From Cyanobacteria bacterium RI_101 (lineage in GTDB: Bacteria > Cyanobacteriota > Cyanobacteriia > Cyanobacteriales > Microcystaceae): a stretch of 63,456 nt of DNA. Every line of letters starts with the position of its first letter. Position 1 is the first letter of the stretch. Location: assembly GCA_016471375.1 (NCBI GenBank), contig WGLZ01000003.1, positions 1-63,456 on the forward strand, in the 5' to 3' direction. Position numbers and translations under genes: made by a program. A model generated the notes under the pieces. That model was not told where the DNA came from, did not search any database, and saw only the letters and a program-made list of their open reading frames with translations. Shown here one piece after another: positions 24,666-33,478 of this stretch.

Positions 24666-25033
24666 AATTCCCCCCGGGGATATATCGCAGGATAAGCGGC
24701 GCTAATCCCCAAAGGAGGCGTCTTTTGAGCAGTCTGGTCTGGGGATTTTCACTTAACCCTATCCTAGCGAACCGAGCCGAGCGCCGTCGGTTACTTTTCT
24801 TAAATAAACGTAAATAAAAATTAAACTTTAGGGGATAATCTTCACAAAAATCAACATTAATATACAAAAAAACAGAAAAATTGACTTTGAGGGGGGATTT
24901 GGCGAGTCGCCTCTATACCTCGGCCCTATCTCCTCACCGCCGTTAGCGTCCCCTAGGACAAGACGCTAAATTGGGGCTGACCGGGATCGCCGCGGGTCAA
25001 TCAGGATAAATGGGGGTGAAGTTGTCCTGGTCG

Positions 25034-25285
25034 TCAGACGGTTTTGGGATTACTCAAACTAGACAGAGCTTGACTGACGACCGATTGGTCCCGCGGCGCG
25101 TAGCCCATTTCTTCTTCTGTTAAAAGTTTCGGAAAGGCTAGATAAAACTGTCGGATAAATTTTAGGTTTGAGTAGGAATAACCAGCGCCGAAGTCTTGTT
25201 TCGGTTGTTTAACTAAATTTTTAAGCAGGGTTTCGCCCTAGGCCACTCGGAGTTGTCCTTCCGAGCCACGTCCCGCTGGGAACGG
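25034..25285 (-). pseudogene. DUF1016 (YhcG-like PDDEXK nuclease) remnant
   Basis: On the minus strand one frame reads EGQLRVA, a TAG stop, then GETLLKNLVKQPKQDFGAG, YSYSNLKFIRQFYLAFPKLL and finally SNPKTV before TGA at 25034-25036. DUF1016 N-terminal domains have the pattern (k)g--r--YG--lL--ls--L---fG-GfS-sNL--mRqFYl-fp. A Tyr of YG seems changed to stop. Neither the full N-terminus nor the nuclease domain is present. The wider gap 24666-25370 shows nothing else that I can support. Confidence 0.75.
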
Positions 25286-25370
25286 CGCCGTAAAATCGCG
25301 CCAGGGGGAAGGCTCAGTGCTATTATCTAGGTTCATAATCAGGCTCTCAATCGTAATGGGGGAAAAAACA

Positions 25371-26969
25371 ATGGCACACGCGCCGGTCTCTCCTGTGGTG
25401 TTGGTTATCCTAGACGGTTGGGGCTACCGACCCGACGACCGAGCCAACGCCATCGCCTTAGCCAAAACCCCGGTGATGGACAGTCTGCTGGCGACCTATC
25501 CCCAGACTTTGATTAACACTTCCGGCAAGGAGGTAGGTCTGCCGAGAGGACAGATGGGCAACTCGGAAGTCGGGCATTTGAACCTCGGCGCCGGCCGGGT
25601 GGTGCCCCAGGAGTTGGTGCGCATTAGCGACGCCGTGGAAGACGGCTCGCTGTTTGAAAATCCGGAATTAGTCGCCCTTTGTCAGGGCGTTCGGGAGCGC
25701 CGGGGGAAACTGCATTTAATCGGTCTTTGTTCCGAGGGCGGCGTCCATTCCCACTTAGACCATCTCTTGGGTCTTTTAGATTTAGCGAAACTCCAAGGAC
25801 TCGGGGATGTCTGCGTCCACGCTATTACCGACGGTCGGGACACCCACACGACGGAAGGGGTTAACGCCCTGGCCAAAATCCAAGCCCACCTAGACCGGTT
25901 AAGCATTGGCCGGATCGCCACCCTCAGCGGGCGCTATTACGCCATGGATCGGGACCGGCGCTGGGACCGGGTGGAAAAGGCCTATCGGGTTTTAACGGAG
26001 GACGGGGAAGGCATCGGCAAATCGGTTTTAGACGTTATTCAAGATTATTACGCCCAAGATATTACCGACGAGTTTATTCCCCCCACCCGCGTCGCCCCCG
26101 GCGCCGTGGACGCCGGAGACGGAGTCATTTTCTTCAATTTCCGCCCTGACCGGGCCCGGGAACTCTGCTCCGCTTTCCTGACGCCAACCTTTGACGGTTT
26201 CGAGCGCCGCCTAATCCAACCCCTGGATTTTGTCACCTTCACCCAATACGACCCCCGCTTGCCGGTGAAGGTGGCTTTTCCGCCCCAAAATTTAGACCAT
26301 ATCCTCGGGGAAGTGATCGCCGACGCCGGTTTGGCTCAATTCCGCGCCGCCGAAACGGAAAAATACCCCCACGTCACCTATTTCTTTAACGGCGGTCTAG
26401 AAGCGCCCTTCCCCGGCGAAGACCGGGAGTTGATCCAAAGCCCCATGGTGGCCACCTACGATTTAGCGCCGAAGATGTCGGCGGAGCAGGTGACGGAATC
26501 GGTCTGTCGGGCGCTGGCGAGTCGTAAATACGCTTTTATTGTGGTGAACTACGCCAACCCCGACATGGTGGGCCATACCGGCAAGCTGGAACCGGCTATC
26601 CAGGCCATTGAGGCGGTGGATCAGGCCGTTGGGCAAGTGGCGACCAGCGCCGCCCGGGTAGGGGGAACGGTCTTAATTACCGCCGACCACGGCAACGCCG
26701 AATACATGAGCGACGAAGACGGCAACCCTTGGACGGCCCACACCACCAATCCGGTGCCCTTTCTGCTCATTGAAGGGGAAGGGCGTAAAATCCCCGGCCA
26801 CGGCGGCGCGGTCAAACTGCGGGAAGGGGGCTGTCTGGCGGACGTGGCGCCCACCATTTTAGAAATCCTGCAACTGCCCCAACCCCCGGAAATGACCGGA
26901 CGCTCCTTGATCGCTCCCGTGGAGGCGGAGGTTCTCCCCCAACGGACTCCCGTTAACCTTTCCCGCTAA
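25371..26969 (+). CDS. gpmI: 2,3-bisphosphoglycerate-independent phosphoglycerate mutase
   Basis: About 532 residues from ATG 25371; the frame runs upstream to 25317, but family members start near PVVLVILDGWGYR. It has the metal-binding D in ILDGWGYR, the nucleophilic Ser in MGNSEVGHLNLGAGR, ITDGRDT, YYAMDRDRRWDR, and the C-terminal metal ligands in PDMVGHTG and ITADHGNAE. The enzyme interconverts 3- and 2-phosphoglycerate with Mn2+ and sets carbon flow from the Calvin cycle to lower glycolysis. It lies just before hemC. Confidence 0.96.
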   Translation: MAHAPVSPVVLVILDGWGYRPDDRANAIALAKTPVMDSLLATYPQTLINTSGKEVGLPRGQMGNSEVGHLNLGAGRVVPQELVRISDAVEDGSLFENPELVALCQGVRERRGKLHLIGLCSEGGVHSHLDHLLGLLDLAKLQGLGDVCVHAITDGRDTHTTEGVNALAKIQAHLDRLSIGRIATLSGRYYAMDRDRRWDRVEKAYRVLTEDGEGIGKSVLDVIQDYYAQDITDEFIPPTRVAPGAVDAGDGVIFFNFRPDRARELCSAFLTPTFDGFERRLIQPLDFVTFTQYDPRLPVKVAFPPQNLDHILGEVIADAGLAQFRAAETEKYPHVTYFFNGGLEAPFPGEDRELIQSPMVATYDLAPKMSAEQVTESVCRALASRKYAFIVVNYANPDMVGHTGKLEPAIQAIEAVDQAVGQVATSAARVGGTVLITADHGNAEYMSDEDGNPWTAHTTNPVPFLLIEGEGRKIPGHGGAVKLREGGCLADVAPTILEILQLPQPPEMTGRSLIAPVEAEVLPQRTPVNLSR

Positions 26970-27024
26970 AAGGGGCCGATGGCAATGGTAAGCTAGGCAG
27001 AAGCGCCTTTTTCTCGCCCTAGCC

Positions 27025-27984
27025 ATGACTGTTTCCTCCCCTGACCGCCCCGTTCGCATTGGTTCCCGCAAAAGTCAACTGGCTCTCGTCCAGACCCATT
27101 GGGTGCAGGGAGAATTGCAGAGACAGTTCCCCGAGCGCCGCTTTGAGGTGGAGACCATGAACACTCAGGGGGACAAAATCCTGGATGTGGCGCTGGCTAA
27201 AATTGGCGATAAGGGTCTGTTTACCCAGGAATTGGAAGACGCCATGCTGGAGGGGCGGGTGGATTTCGCCGTCCATTCCCTCAAGGACTTGCCCACCCGC
27301 CTGCCGGAGGGCTTAATTCTGGGTTGCGTGACGGAGCGGGTCGATCCCGCGGACGCTTTGGTGTTAAACGCTAAACATTTGGGCCAAGATTTGGCTTCCC
27401 TGCCCGCGGGAAGCGTCATTGGCACCTCTTCTCTTCGGCGCTTGGCCCAACTGCGGCACCATTTTTCCCAGTTGACCTTTAAAGACGTGCGGGGGAATGT
27501 TAACACTCGTTTGGCGAAGTTGGACGCCGGGGACTACGACGGCATTATCCTCGCGGTGGCCGGCCTCCGGCGCCTCGGTTTTGGGGAGCGGATTCACCAA
27601 ATTATTCCCCCGGAAATTTCCCTCCACGCCGTGGGTCAAGGCGCCCTCGGTATTGAATGTCGGGCCGGGGACGAGACGATTTTGGAACTTCTAAAAACCC
27701 TGGAGCACGCCCCTAGCCGAGACCGTTGTTTGGCGGAGCGGGCCTTTTTGCGACAACTGGAAGGCGGTTGTCAGGTGCCCATCGGGGTCAATACGGTCAT
27801 TGAAGGAGACCAATTAACCTTGACCGGCTTGGTAGCGAGTCTCGACGGTCAACAGGTTCTGAAAGACAGTCTCAGCGGCGCTTGCGCCGACGCCGATAGC
27901 ATCGGTCAAGAACTGGCCCAACAACTCCGTCGTCAAGGCGCCGATGAAATTCTGGCGGCGATCCGGTTGGCAGATATTAGTTAG
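27025..27984 (+). CDS. hemC: Porphobilinogen deaminase (hydroxymethylbilane synthase)
   Basis: A 319-residue HemC. It has [55 protein letters not shown] and the [11 protein letters not shown] loop whose Cys carries the dipyrromethane cofactor. It joins four porphobilinogens to hydroxymethylbilane in heme, chlorophyll and bilin synthesis. It starts 55 bases after gpmI on the same strand. Confidence 0.97.
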   Translation: MTVSSPDRPVRIGSRKSQLALVQTHWVQGELQRQFPERRFEVETMNTQGDKILDVALAKIGDKGLFTQELEDAMLEGRVDFAVHSLKDLPTRLPEGLILGCVTERVDPADALVLNAKHLGQDLASLPAGSVIGTSSLRRLAQLRHHFSQLTFKDVRGNVNTRLAKLDAGDYDGIILAVAGLRRLGFGERIHQIIPPEISLHAVGQGALGIECRAGDETILELLKTLEHAPSRDRCLAERAFLRQLEGGCQVPIGVNTVIEGDQLTLTGLVASLDGQQVLKDSLSGACADADSIGQELAQQLRRQGADEILAAIRLADIS

Positions 27985-28401
27985 CAAGCATTGGCTTAAA
28001 TGTGAGCTTTTTTTTACGGATGATTCCCGCGCCCCCCAACCCCTACTTCGACCCTTCGGGATACTCGGTAACTAAGCTCAGCGTATCACTCCGCCCAGCG
28101 CTCGAATCAAAAGTTTGAGCTATCGGATTGTCCCTCAGTCGAGAGAATACTGCTATATTCTTACCTTGGTTTTTCGAGGCTCTCTGGAGTTTCTCTCTTT
28201 TCCGCCTTGACATTGGAGAGCGCCTTTGTTATTATCTGCCGCGGAGGGTCTCGTTCTCATAAGGGTTTCTTCAAAATTCGTTCTTGCTCCTTGCGTATTC
28301 AGTTGATTGGTTCTACCACAGACAACTATGTACTATTGTATTCTGGCGAAACGCAGGCTTAAACCGACCTTTTCCGTTGTCTTAACAGATTGGGATTACC
28401 A
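27985..28401. other. Intergenic stretch with repeat-like sequence before an AT-rich cassette
   Basis: A GACCCTTCGGGATACTCGG segment near 28051-28069 belongs to a family of dispersed repeats also seen at 36364-36400 and 57925-58045. No gene or RNA was recognised here. From about 28100 on, the GGCGCC density typical of the core genome fades. Confidence 0.4.
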
Positions 28402-29343
28402 ATGATTTTCCATACCTATTTGTCTTTAAGTAAATGGAAAATTTATTCCAGACTAGTAAGAGACTTCGCTATTTCCAATGTAGAGATTGTGTTGGATTTA
28501 GAAGATAGCGTCGGTGACCCCTTCAGTGAAGCCAAAACAATAAAATTAAAAGCGATGGCTAGAACGGGGCTAAGATCTTTATCAGAATCTGAAGTCTTCA
28601 AATCGCTTTACCACAAAAATCTGATTAGAATCAATGCGGTAAACAGTCCATATTTTTTTGATGATATTAGCATTTTACAAGAGCTGGTAAATAATAAAAC
28701 CCTTAAGCCCAAAATTATCTTGCCTAAAATTGAGTCTGTAGAGCATGTAGATATAGTTTCTAGTTGTTTTTTGGGGTGTGAAGATTTTGAGGTTATTCCT
28801 ATGATCGAGACTAAATCCGCATTTGAGAATTTGGAAGAAATTTTAAGATCATTAGGGGATTATATCCAGAAAGGCATCGTGAAAAGTCTATACTGGGGCT
28901 ATTTCGATTATGCTCTTGATTGCTGGCAATTTCCTTTTTTTGAGTACGATGATGAAGATTATTGGAATCTGCTCCATTCATTTCAGGCGTCTTTAGTCCC
29001 ATATCATCTCGCGTTCTGCGCTCCAATTTTTCCTTACTTTTCTGAGGAAATTTTATGCGGCGTAAAAAAAAGATTTTCAGTTTTCAATAACGTCATTATG
29101 AGTTCTCTGGGGACAAGGCAAACAAACATCCTGCTCAAAGAGAATATTAATACAGACTACTTCTCATTAAAAAAGTATCAACTTTCACTGGAAGAAAAAG
29201 TTAACCGCGCCAAGGAAATTATTGATGGTTTTGAAGCTTCCCGTAGATTAGGTAGCGATCGAAGCTTTGCCTTAACGCAAGCAGGACGCTTTATTTCGCC
29301 TCATGAATATAAAAGCGCAGTAAACTTTTTAAAGGAGATTTGA
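28402..29343 (+). CDS. HpcH/HpaI aldolase / CitE-like protein
   Basis: About 314 residues from ATG 28402 (the frame can also open at TTG 28390). EIVLDLEDSVGDPFSEAK carries the CitE-type DLEDSV motif with acidic metal/CoA-site residues. LPKIESVEHV and VIPMIETKSAFENLEEI are the later barrel strands with the conserved Glu. CitE-like proteins cleave or form carbon-carbon bonds of small acids, often as CoA esters. The substrate is unknown. The gene is AT-rich, lacks GGCGCC and has a different codon use from its neighbours. It is coupled to the next gene with one base between stop and start, and both were probably acquired together. Confidence 0.75.
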   Translation: MIFHTYLSLSKWKIYSRLVRDFAISNVEIVLDLEDSVGDPFSEAKTIKLKAMARTGLRSLSESEVFKSLYHKNLIRINAVNSPYFFDDISILQELVNNKTLKPKIILPKIESVEHVDIVSSCFLGCEDFEVIPMIETKSAFENLEEILRSLGDYIQKGIVKSLYWGYFDYALDCWQFPFFEYDDEDYWNLLHSFQASLVPYHLAFCAPIFPYFSEEILCGVKKRFSVFNNVIMSSLGTRQTNILLKENINTDYFSLKKYQLSLEEKVNRAKEIIDGFEASRRLGSDRSFALTQAGRFISPHEYKSAVNFLKEI

Positions 29344-29344
29344 A

Positions 29345-30112
29345 ATGTTTAAGGATGATAAAGTTAAAATTGGGTTTTTAGGAGGATGTCTTAGTTCTGG
29401 TTGGAATACTATTCCAAAAAGCTTAATTTATCATCAAATTCTTCGCAAAAAAATTAAGGATAACTTAAATCTAAAGCCCCACTATATATTAGAAGCCTAT
29501 GGTCGTTTTTCCGCTCTATATGGTTTCTATGATATCAATGTTACAAGATTAGAGATTGTTGATAAGGTAGAAGTAATGGCAAACAAAGGGGTAGATTGTA
29601 TTTTCTTTCAATTACGCCCTTATCTCTATCTCAATTTGTGCGTTCCTTTTGACGTTTGCAAGAATCAGTTTCGTATTAATCCACTATTAACCTCAAAAAA
29701 AATCCCATTTTCACCTCCTCTAATCAAAGAGCTAGGGAGAGTCGGAAAACTAAGATTTCCAGGATTGTACCGACTGGGGCATTTTTTTAATTTACCGACT
29801 TTAGCTGAACAGACTATGGCTATAATTATTAATGATATTTATAAAATCTGTGAACAAAATAATATAAAACTTTTCGTGATTATGCCCGTGTTTCCTTCTT
29901 CTTATCCTCCAAGGAATACCTTGATTTTAGCTAAGTTTTTAAGTCACTTTAAGTTCCCAGAGGAAATCTCATTTATTGAAACTCAAAGTCAACTCGGCCA
30001 ACGCGCTTATTTTGAAAGAGATAATACTCACATTAACAAAGCCGGTCATGGAAAGTTAGGAGAAATTGTCTATTCCTACTTTTTGGAGTGGAGTAAAGCC
30101 CCGCATCGCTAG
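29345..30112 (+). CDS. SGNH-hydrolase-like protein
   Basis: A 255-residue protein. The N-terminal KIGFLGGCLSSGWN stands where SGNH/GDSL hydrolases have their GDS block, with Ser in SSG as possible nucleophile. The C-terminal ERDNTHINKAGHGKLGEIV matches block V, with Asp and His of the triad (D--H). A central LFVIMPVFPSSYPP fits block III. Such enzymes are esterases or acyltransferases acting on sugars or lipids. Block I is unusual, so activity is uncertain. It forms an AT-rich two-gene cassette with the upstream CitE-like gene, and may act on a product of it. Confidence 0.6.
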   Translation: MFKDDKVKIGFLGGCLSSGWNTIPKSLIYHQILRKKIKDNLNLKPHYILEAYGRFSALYGFYDINVTRLEIVDKVEVMANKGVDCIFFQLRPYLYLNLCVPFDVCKNQFRINPLLTSKKIPFSPPLIKELGRVGKLRFPGLYRLGHFFNLPTLAEQTMAIIINDIYKICEQNNIKLFVIMPVFPSSYPPRNTLILAKFLSHFKFPEEISFIETQSQLGQRAYFERDNTHINKAGHGKLGEIVYSYFLEWSKAPHR

Positions 30113-30130
30113 TTGGCTAATAATTCTTAG

Positions 30131-30319
30131 ATCCTCGCCTTTTTCCCCACATTCATTCTTGCCTTGCAATGGCTCGCCTATAGCGGCTTGCCGATTGGCG
30201 AGGGCCGTATGGCGGCTTGGCCCTTTGTTTTGGTATGGCAATTGCCCCTCGGCGCGGCGCTGTACAGCCTGCGGGGCTGGCTCAATTCTCCCAGTCGAGA
30301 TCCTCGGATTGCGCCCTAA
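30131..30319 (+). pseudogene. 3' remnant of a membrane protein gene
   Basis: A frame without a proper start runs from 30131 to TAA 30317-30319. It reads ILAFFPTFILALQWLAYSGL, then AAWPFVLVWQLPLGAALYSL and ends NSPSRDPRIAP, that is two hydrophobic segments and a polar tail. Its GC content and codon use match the core genome, in contrast to the AT-rich genes just upstream. It may be the end of a gene whose front was replaced when the cassette 28402-30112 arrived. The parent family was not recognised. Confidence 0.4.
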
Positions 30320-30393
30320 CGGCGCCGTTGGTTGCTCCGGGAACCGCTCAATTCGGGGTTTATTTTCCTAGGGCCAGCGCCCAGAGCCGCCTC

Positions 30394-30948
30394 CTATAAC
30401 TCCAACAACCCAGAGGGCGGGTCGATTTCAATCCGTCCCGCCCTTAAATCCACCACCGGCACCACCGCCTTGACAAAGGGAATCAGATGACGCTTTTCCC
30501 CGGCGCTGACCACCAGTAAATCGTGACCCGCTTCGTAGATGTCCTCCACTCGCCCCAACAAAGCGCCGGTCTCTTGGAGATAGACCGGCAGATCGATTAA
30601 ATCCGCCGCGTGGTACTCGTCCGGCCCCAGGGGGGCCCGCCCATAACGGCGGTCTTCTCGTTCCGCTTGGGGGATCACCAGAACGTAGTTGACTAGCGCC
30701 TCCGCCTGGGAGCGGTTCGTCACTTCCGTCAGTTGGAGAATGTAGAGATTTTTCCCCGGCACAGGTCGCCCTTTTTGCAGGGTCACCGGTTGAGGCTCTC
30801 CCCCCCGGGGAGACTGGAGCCAGCGGGGGCCCGGGTGGAGAAAACGCTCGGGGAAATCCGACTGAGACAAGACTTTCACTTCGCCGCGAATACCGAGGGG
30901 AGCCACGATCGCGCCAAGGGTCAGCCAGGGGGAGTTCATAACGGTCAT
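30394..30948 (-). CDS. rimM: Ribosome maturation factor RimM
   Basis: A 184-residue RimM. The N-terminal domain has LTLGAIVAPLGIRGEVKVL and the C-terminal PRC-barrel domain has YHAADLIDLPVYLQETGALL and HDLLVVSAGEKRHLIPFVKA. It assists maturation of the 16S rRNA 3' domain through protein S19. It is monocistronic on the minus strand, divergent from pfkA. Motifs and length are typical. Confidence 0.95.
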   Translation of the reverse strand: MTVMNSPWLTLGAIVAPLGIRGEVKVLSQSDFPERFLHPGPRWLQSPRGGEPQPVTLQKGRPVPGKNLYILQLTEVTNRSQAEALVNYVLVIPQAEREDRRYGRAPLGPDEYHAADLIDLPVYLQETGALLGRVEDIYEAGHDLLVVSAGEKRHLIPFVKAVVPVVDLRAGRIEIDPPSGLLEL

Positions 30949-31049
30949 GTCAACAAATAAAAATAGTTAGGGTTCGTCTCGGCGCTTTTCAACTGGGCAA
31001 CCTCCCCTACTATGGGAGGGATTTAAAGCGGAGAGGAGATTGTAAACCC

Positions 31050-32132
31050 ATGGGAACCCAAAAGCGTATTGGCATTCTCACCAGCGGCGGGGACTGCGCC
31101 GGTTTAAACGCCGTCATTCGAGCCGCGGTTCGCCACGCTGTCGGCACCTACGGTTGGGAGGTTGTGGGCATTCGGGAAGCCACCCAGGGGCTGATGAGCG
31201 CCCCCCCCAAGACAATTACCTTTGATCTAGGTAATGTGGATTCTCTCCTGGTGATGGGGGGAACGGTTCTAGGCACCACCAATAAGGGCAACCCCTTCGC
31301 CTTTCCCATGCCCGACGGCTCCGTCAAAGACCGCACCGAAGAAATCATCGCCGGCTATCGCTCCTTAAACCTGGACGCTCTCATCGGCATCGGCGGGGAC
31401 GGCAGTCTGGCCATTTTACGCAAAATCTGCCAACAGGGGGGCATTAACCTGGTGGGCATTCCCAAAACCATCGACAACGACGTGGGAGCCACGGAACTCT
31501 CCATCGGCTTCGACACGGCGATGAACATCGCCACGGAGGCTCTAGACCGGCTCCACTTCACCGCCGCCAGTCATAACCGGGTGATGGTGCTGGAGGTGAT
31601 GGGACGGGACGCCGGCCACATCGCCCTAGCGGCGGGCATCGCCGGCGGCGCCGATATTATCCTGATTCCAGAAATTCCCTATCATATTGACGTCATCTGC
31701 GACACCATCCGTCGGCGCCAAGCTCGGGGCAAACATTTCTGTCTGGTCATGGTGTCCGAAGCCGTCCGCACTCAACAAGGCGAATCCGTCACCCTCAGCC
31801 AACAGGGAGAAGACCGCTACGGCGGTATCGGTAAGTATATCGCCGAGGAAATCGCCCAACACACCGGAGCGGAAACTCGGGTTACCGTTTTAGGGCATAT
31901 CCAACGAGGGGGCATTCCCTCCCCCTTTGACCGTCTGTTAGGCACTATGTTCGGGGTGGCGGCGGTGGATCTGATCGCCCAGGAAAAATACGACCAGATG
32001 GTGGCCTGGCGGAATCGGCAAGTGATCCATGTGCCCATCGCCGAAGCCATTCAAACTTATCAAACGGTGGATCTGGAGGGCAGTTTTGTCAAAACCGCCA
32101 AGGCGCTGGGGATTTGTCTGGGAGATCAGTAG
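31050..32132 (+). CDS. pfkA: 6-phosphofructokinase
   Basis: A 360-residue PfkA. The start KRIGILTSGGDCAGLNAVIR is the nucleotide-binding region; GIGGDGSLAILRKI and GIPKTIDNDVGATE form the active site with the catalytic Asp in TIDND. The GGDGS Gly favours ATP, while the Lys in PKTIDND, also found in PPi-type enzymes, places it in a mixed subgroup, so the phosphoryl donor should not be taken for granted. A second conserved block is GHIQRGG. Confidence 0.94.
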   Translation: MGTQKRIGILTSGGDCAGLNAVIRAAVRHAVGTYGWEVVGIREATQGLMSAPPKTITFDLGNVDSLLVMGGTVLGTTNKGNPFAFPMPDGSVKDRTEEIIAGYRSLNLDALIGIGGDGSLAILRKICQQGGINLVGIPKTIDNDVGATELSIGFDTAMNIATEALDRLHFTAASHNRVMVLEVMGRDAGHIALAAGIAGGADIILIPEIPYHIDVICDTIRRRQARGKHFCLVMVSEAVRTQQGESVTLSQQGEDRYGGIGKYIAEEIAQHTGAETRVTVLGHIQRGGIPSPFDRLLGTMFGVAAVDLIAQEKYDQMVAWRNRQVIHVPIAEAIQTYQTVDLEGSFVKTAKALGICLGDQ

Positions 32133-32252
32133 AGGATCTGGATTGGGCCGGGACTCTTCGGCGCCGGGGATTCTCGGTTCCCGAAGGGTCGGAGCGCCGG
32201 TTTTCCCCTGTAATCTGGTAACTGCAATCCCTGACATTCCCAGCGTCTGCCT

Positions 32253-32723
32253 ATGCTTTTCCCCGCTTGGCTAGGTATTGGTCTTTCTACCTTCGCCCTA
32301 GCCTTCGCCCTCAATCGTCTTTCCCCTAGGGACATTGGCTGGTTTAATCGCCTGCGTCGTCCTCCCTGGCTGACGTTTGAAGGCGCGATTCCCTGGATCT
32401 GGATTTCTATTTTTATCTGCGGCGCTATTTCCGCCACTTTAGCCTGGGAGGCGACCCAACCCAATCCCTGGGGCTGGATGGCGGCCTATGCTCTCTTGGA
32501 AATGGTCGTAATGGCCTACACTCCGCTGATGTGCAAACTGAGAAGTCTGCGGGTGGGCGTCATCATTGGTTTAACGGGCTTTTTTATCGGTTTGGCGCTG
32601 GCTCTGGCGCTCTGGCCGACGGCGCCGACGGCGGTCGGTTTTCTGGTTCCTTATCTTCTTTGGAGTCCCATCGGGACGTATGTGACTTGGGCCATGATTC
32701 CTTTGAATCCGGGGGAGTTATGA
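32253..32723 (+). CDS. TspO/MBR family protein
   Basis: A 156-residue integral membrane protein with about five hydrophobic segments. Near the start it has the Trp-rich WFNRLRRPPWLTFEG loop that marks TspO (W----kP-w-Pp). Later WGWMAAYALLEMVVMAYTPL and PYLLWSPIGTYVTWAMIPLN follow. TspO proteins bind porphyrins and related ligands in stress signalling. It overlaps nothing and is followed after three bases by the phosphopantetheinyl transferase gene, so they form an operon. Confidence 0.75.
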   Translation: MLFPAWLGIGLSTFALAFALNRLSPRDIGWFNRLRRPPWLTFEGAIPWIWISIFICGAISATLAWEATQPNPWGWMAAYALLEMVVMAYTPLMCKLRSLRVGVIIGLTGFFIGLALALALWPTAPTAVGFLVPYLLWSPIGTYVTWAMIPLNPGEL

Positions 32724-32726
32724 GCA

Positions 32727-33464
32727 ATGTCTCAATCCTACGGAATGTCGGCAATACCTAAGGGGGAACCAGAAGCGCCGGACCGGCAAAACCAGATTGC
32801 GCTCTGGCGGTTTCCTCTTGACCTCGATCCTAAGCAGATCGAGGATTGCGAGCGCCTGTTGACGCCTGAGGAAGAAGCTCAAGTTAAGACCCTGCGACGG
32901 CCAGAGGATCGGAAGCGGGCCGTCGCCACCCGAGCCAGTTTGCGCTTAATCCTAGCGGCGGCGCTTCGTTGCGACCCCGGGGACATTCGCTACCAACGGA
33001 CGGAGCGAGGCAAACCCTACCTCGATCCCCGGCGCCATGGAGAAAACCTGCAATTTAACCTGTCCCACAGCGGAGCTTGGGGCTTAGCGGCGCTCGCCCA
33101 AGGAATTCCCCTCGGGGTAGATTTGGAAGTCCGTCGCCCGTTGACCGATGTTCTAGCCCTCGCTCGGCGCTTTTTTTCCCCGAGAGAATATCAGACCCTA
33201 GCTCAAGCGGCGCCGGCGGAAAGAGAGCGCCGGTTTTTAGAGTACTGGACCGCCAAGGAAGCTTACCTTAAAGCCACGGGAGAAGGACTGAGCGCCGGTT
33301 TAGCTTCGGTAGAGGTGGATCTACAGCGGGGGAGCTTTGTCGGCTTACCCCCGGAACCGCCCTGGCAATTAGTTCGGGGATATTTGGAGTTAGACGCGCC
33401 CTGGGCTTTGGCCTATCCCGGCGCCGAGCGCCCTTGGCGTCTTTCGCCCTTTGTCATGGGATAG
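32727..33464 (+). CDS. 4'-phosphopantetheinyl transferase, Sfp type
   Basis: A 245-residue protein with the Sfp superfamily blocks: KPYLDPRRHGENLQFNLSHS (P1/P1a), GVDLEVRRPL (P2 with metal-binding acids) and FLEYWTAKEAYLKATGEGL (P3 with W-KEA-lKa-G). It transfers phosphopantetheine from CoA to carrier proteins; in cyanobacteria the Sfp-like enzyme serves fatty acid ACP as well as secondary metabolism. HetI of Anabaena is a homologue, but the symbol is not assigned here. Confidence 0.92.
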   Translation: MSQSYGMSAIPKGEPEAPDRQNQIALWRFPLDLDPKQIEDCERLLTPEEEAQVKTLRRPEDRKRAVATRASLRLILAAALRCDPGDIRYQRTERGKPYLDPRRHGENLQFNLSHSGAWGLAALAQGIPLGVDLEVRRPLTDVLALARRFFSPREYQTLAQAAPAERERRFLEYWTAKEAYLKATGEGLSAGLASVEVDLQRGSFVGLPPEPPWQLVRGYLELDAPWALAYPGAERPWRLSPFVMG

Positions 33465-33478
33465 GAGCGACGACTCCG

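Noticed and set aside
30066-30399. Two plus-strand frames behind the SGNH gene
   Set aside because: A third frame in the same region gives a coherent membrane-protein tail with core codon use, so these are shadows of it.
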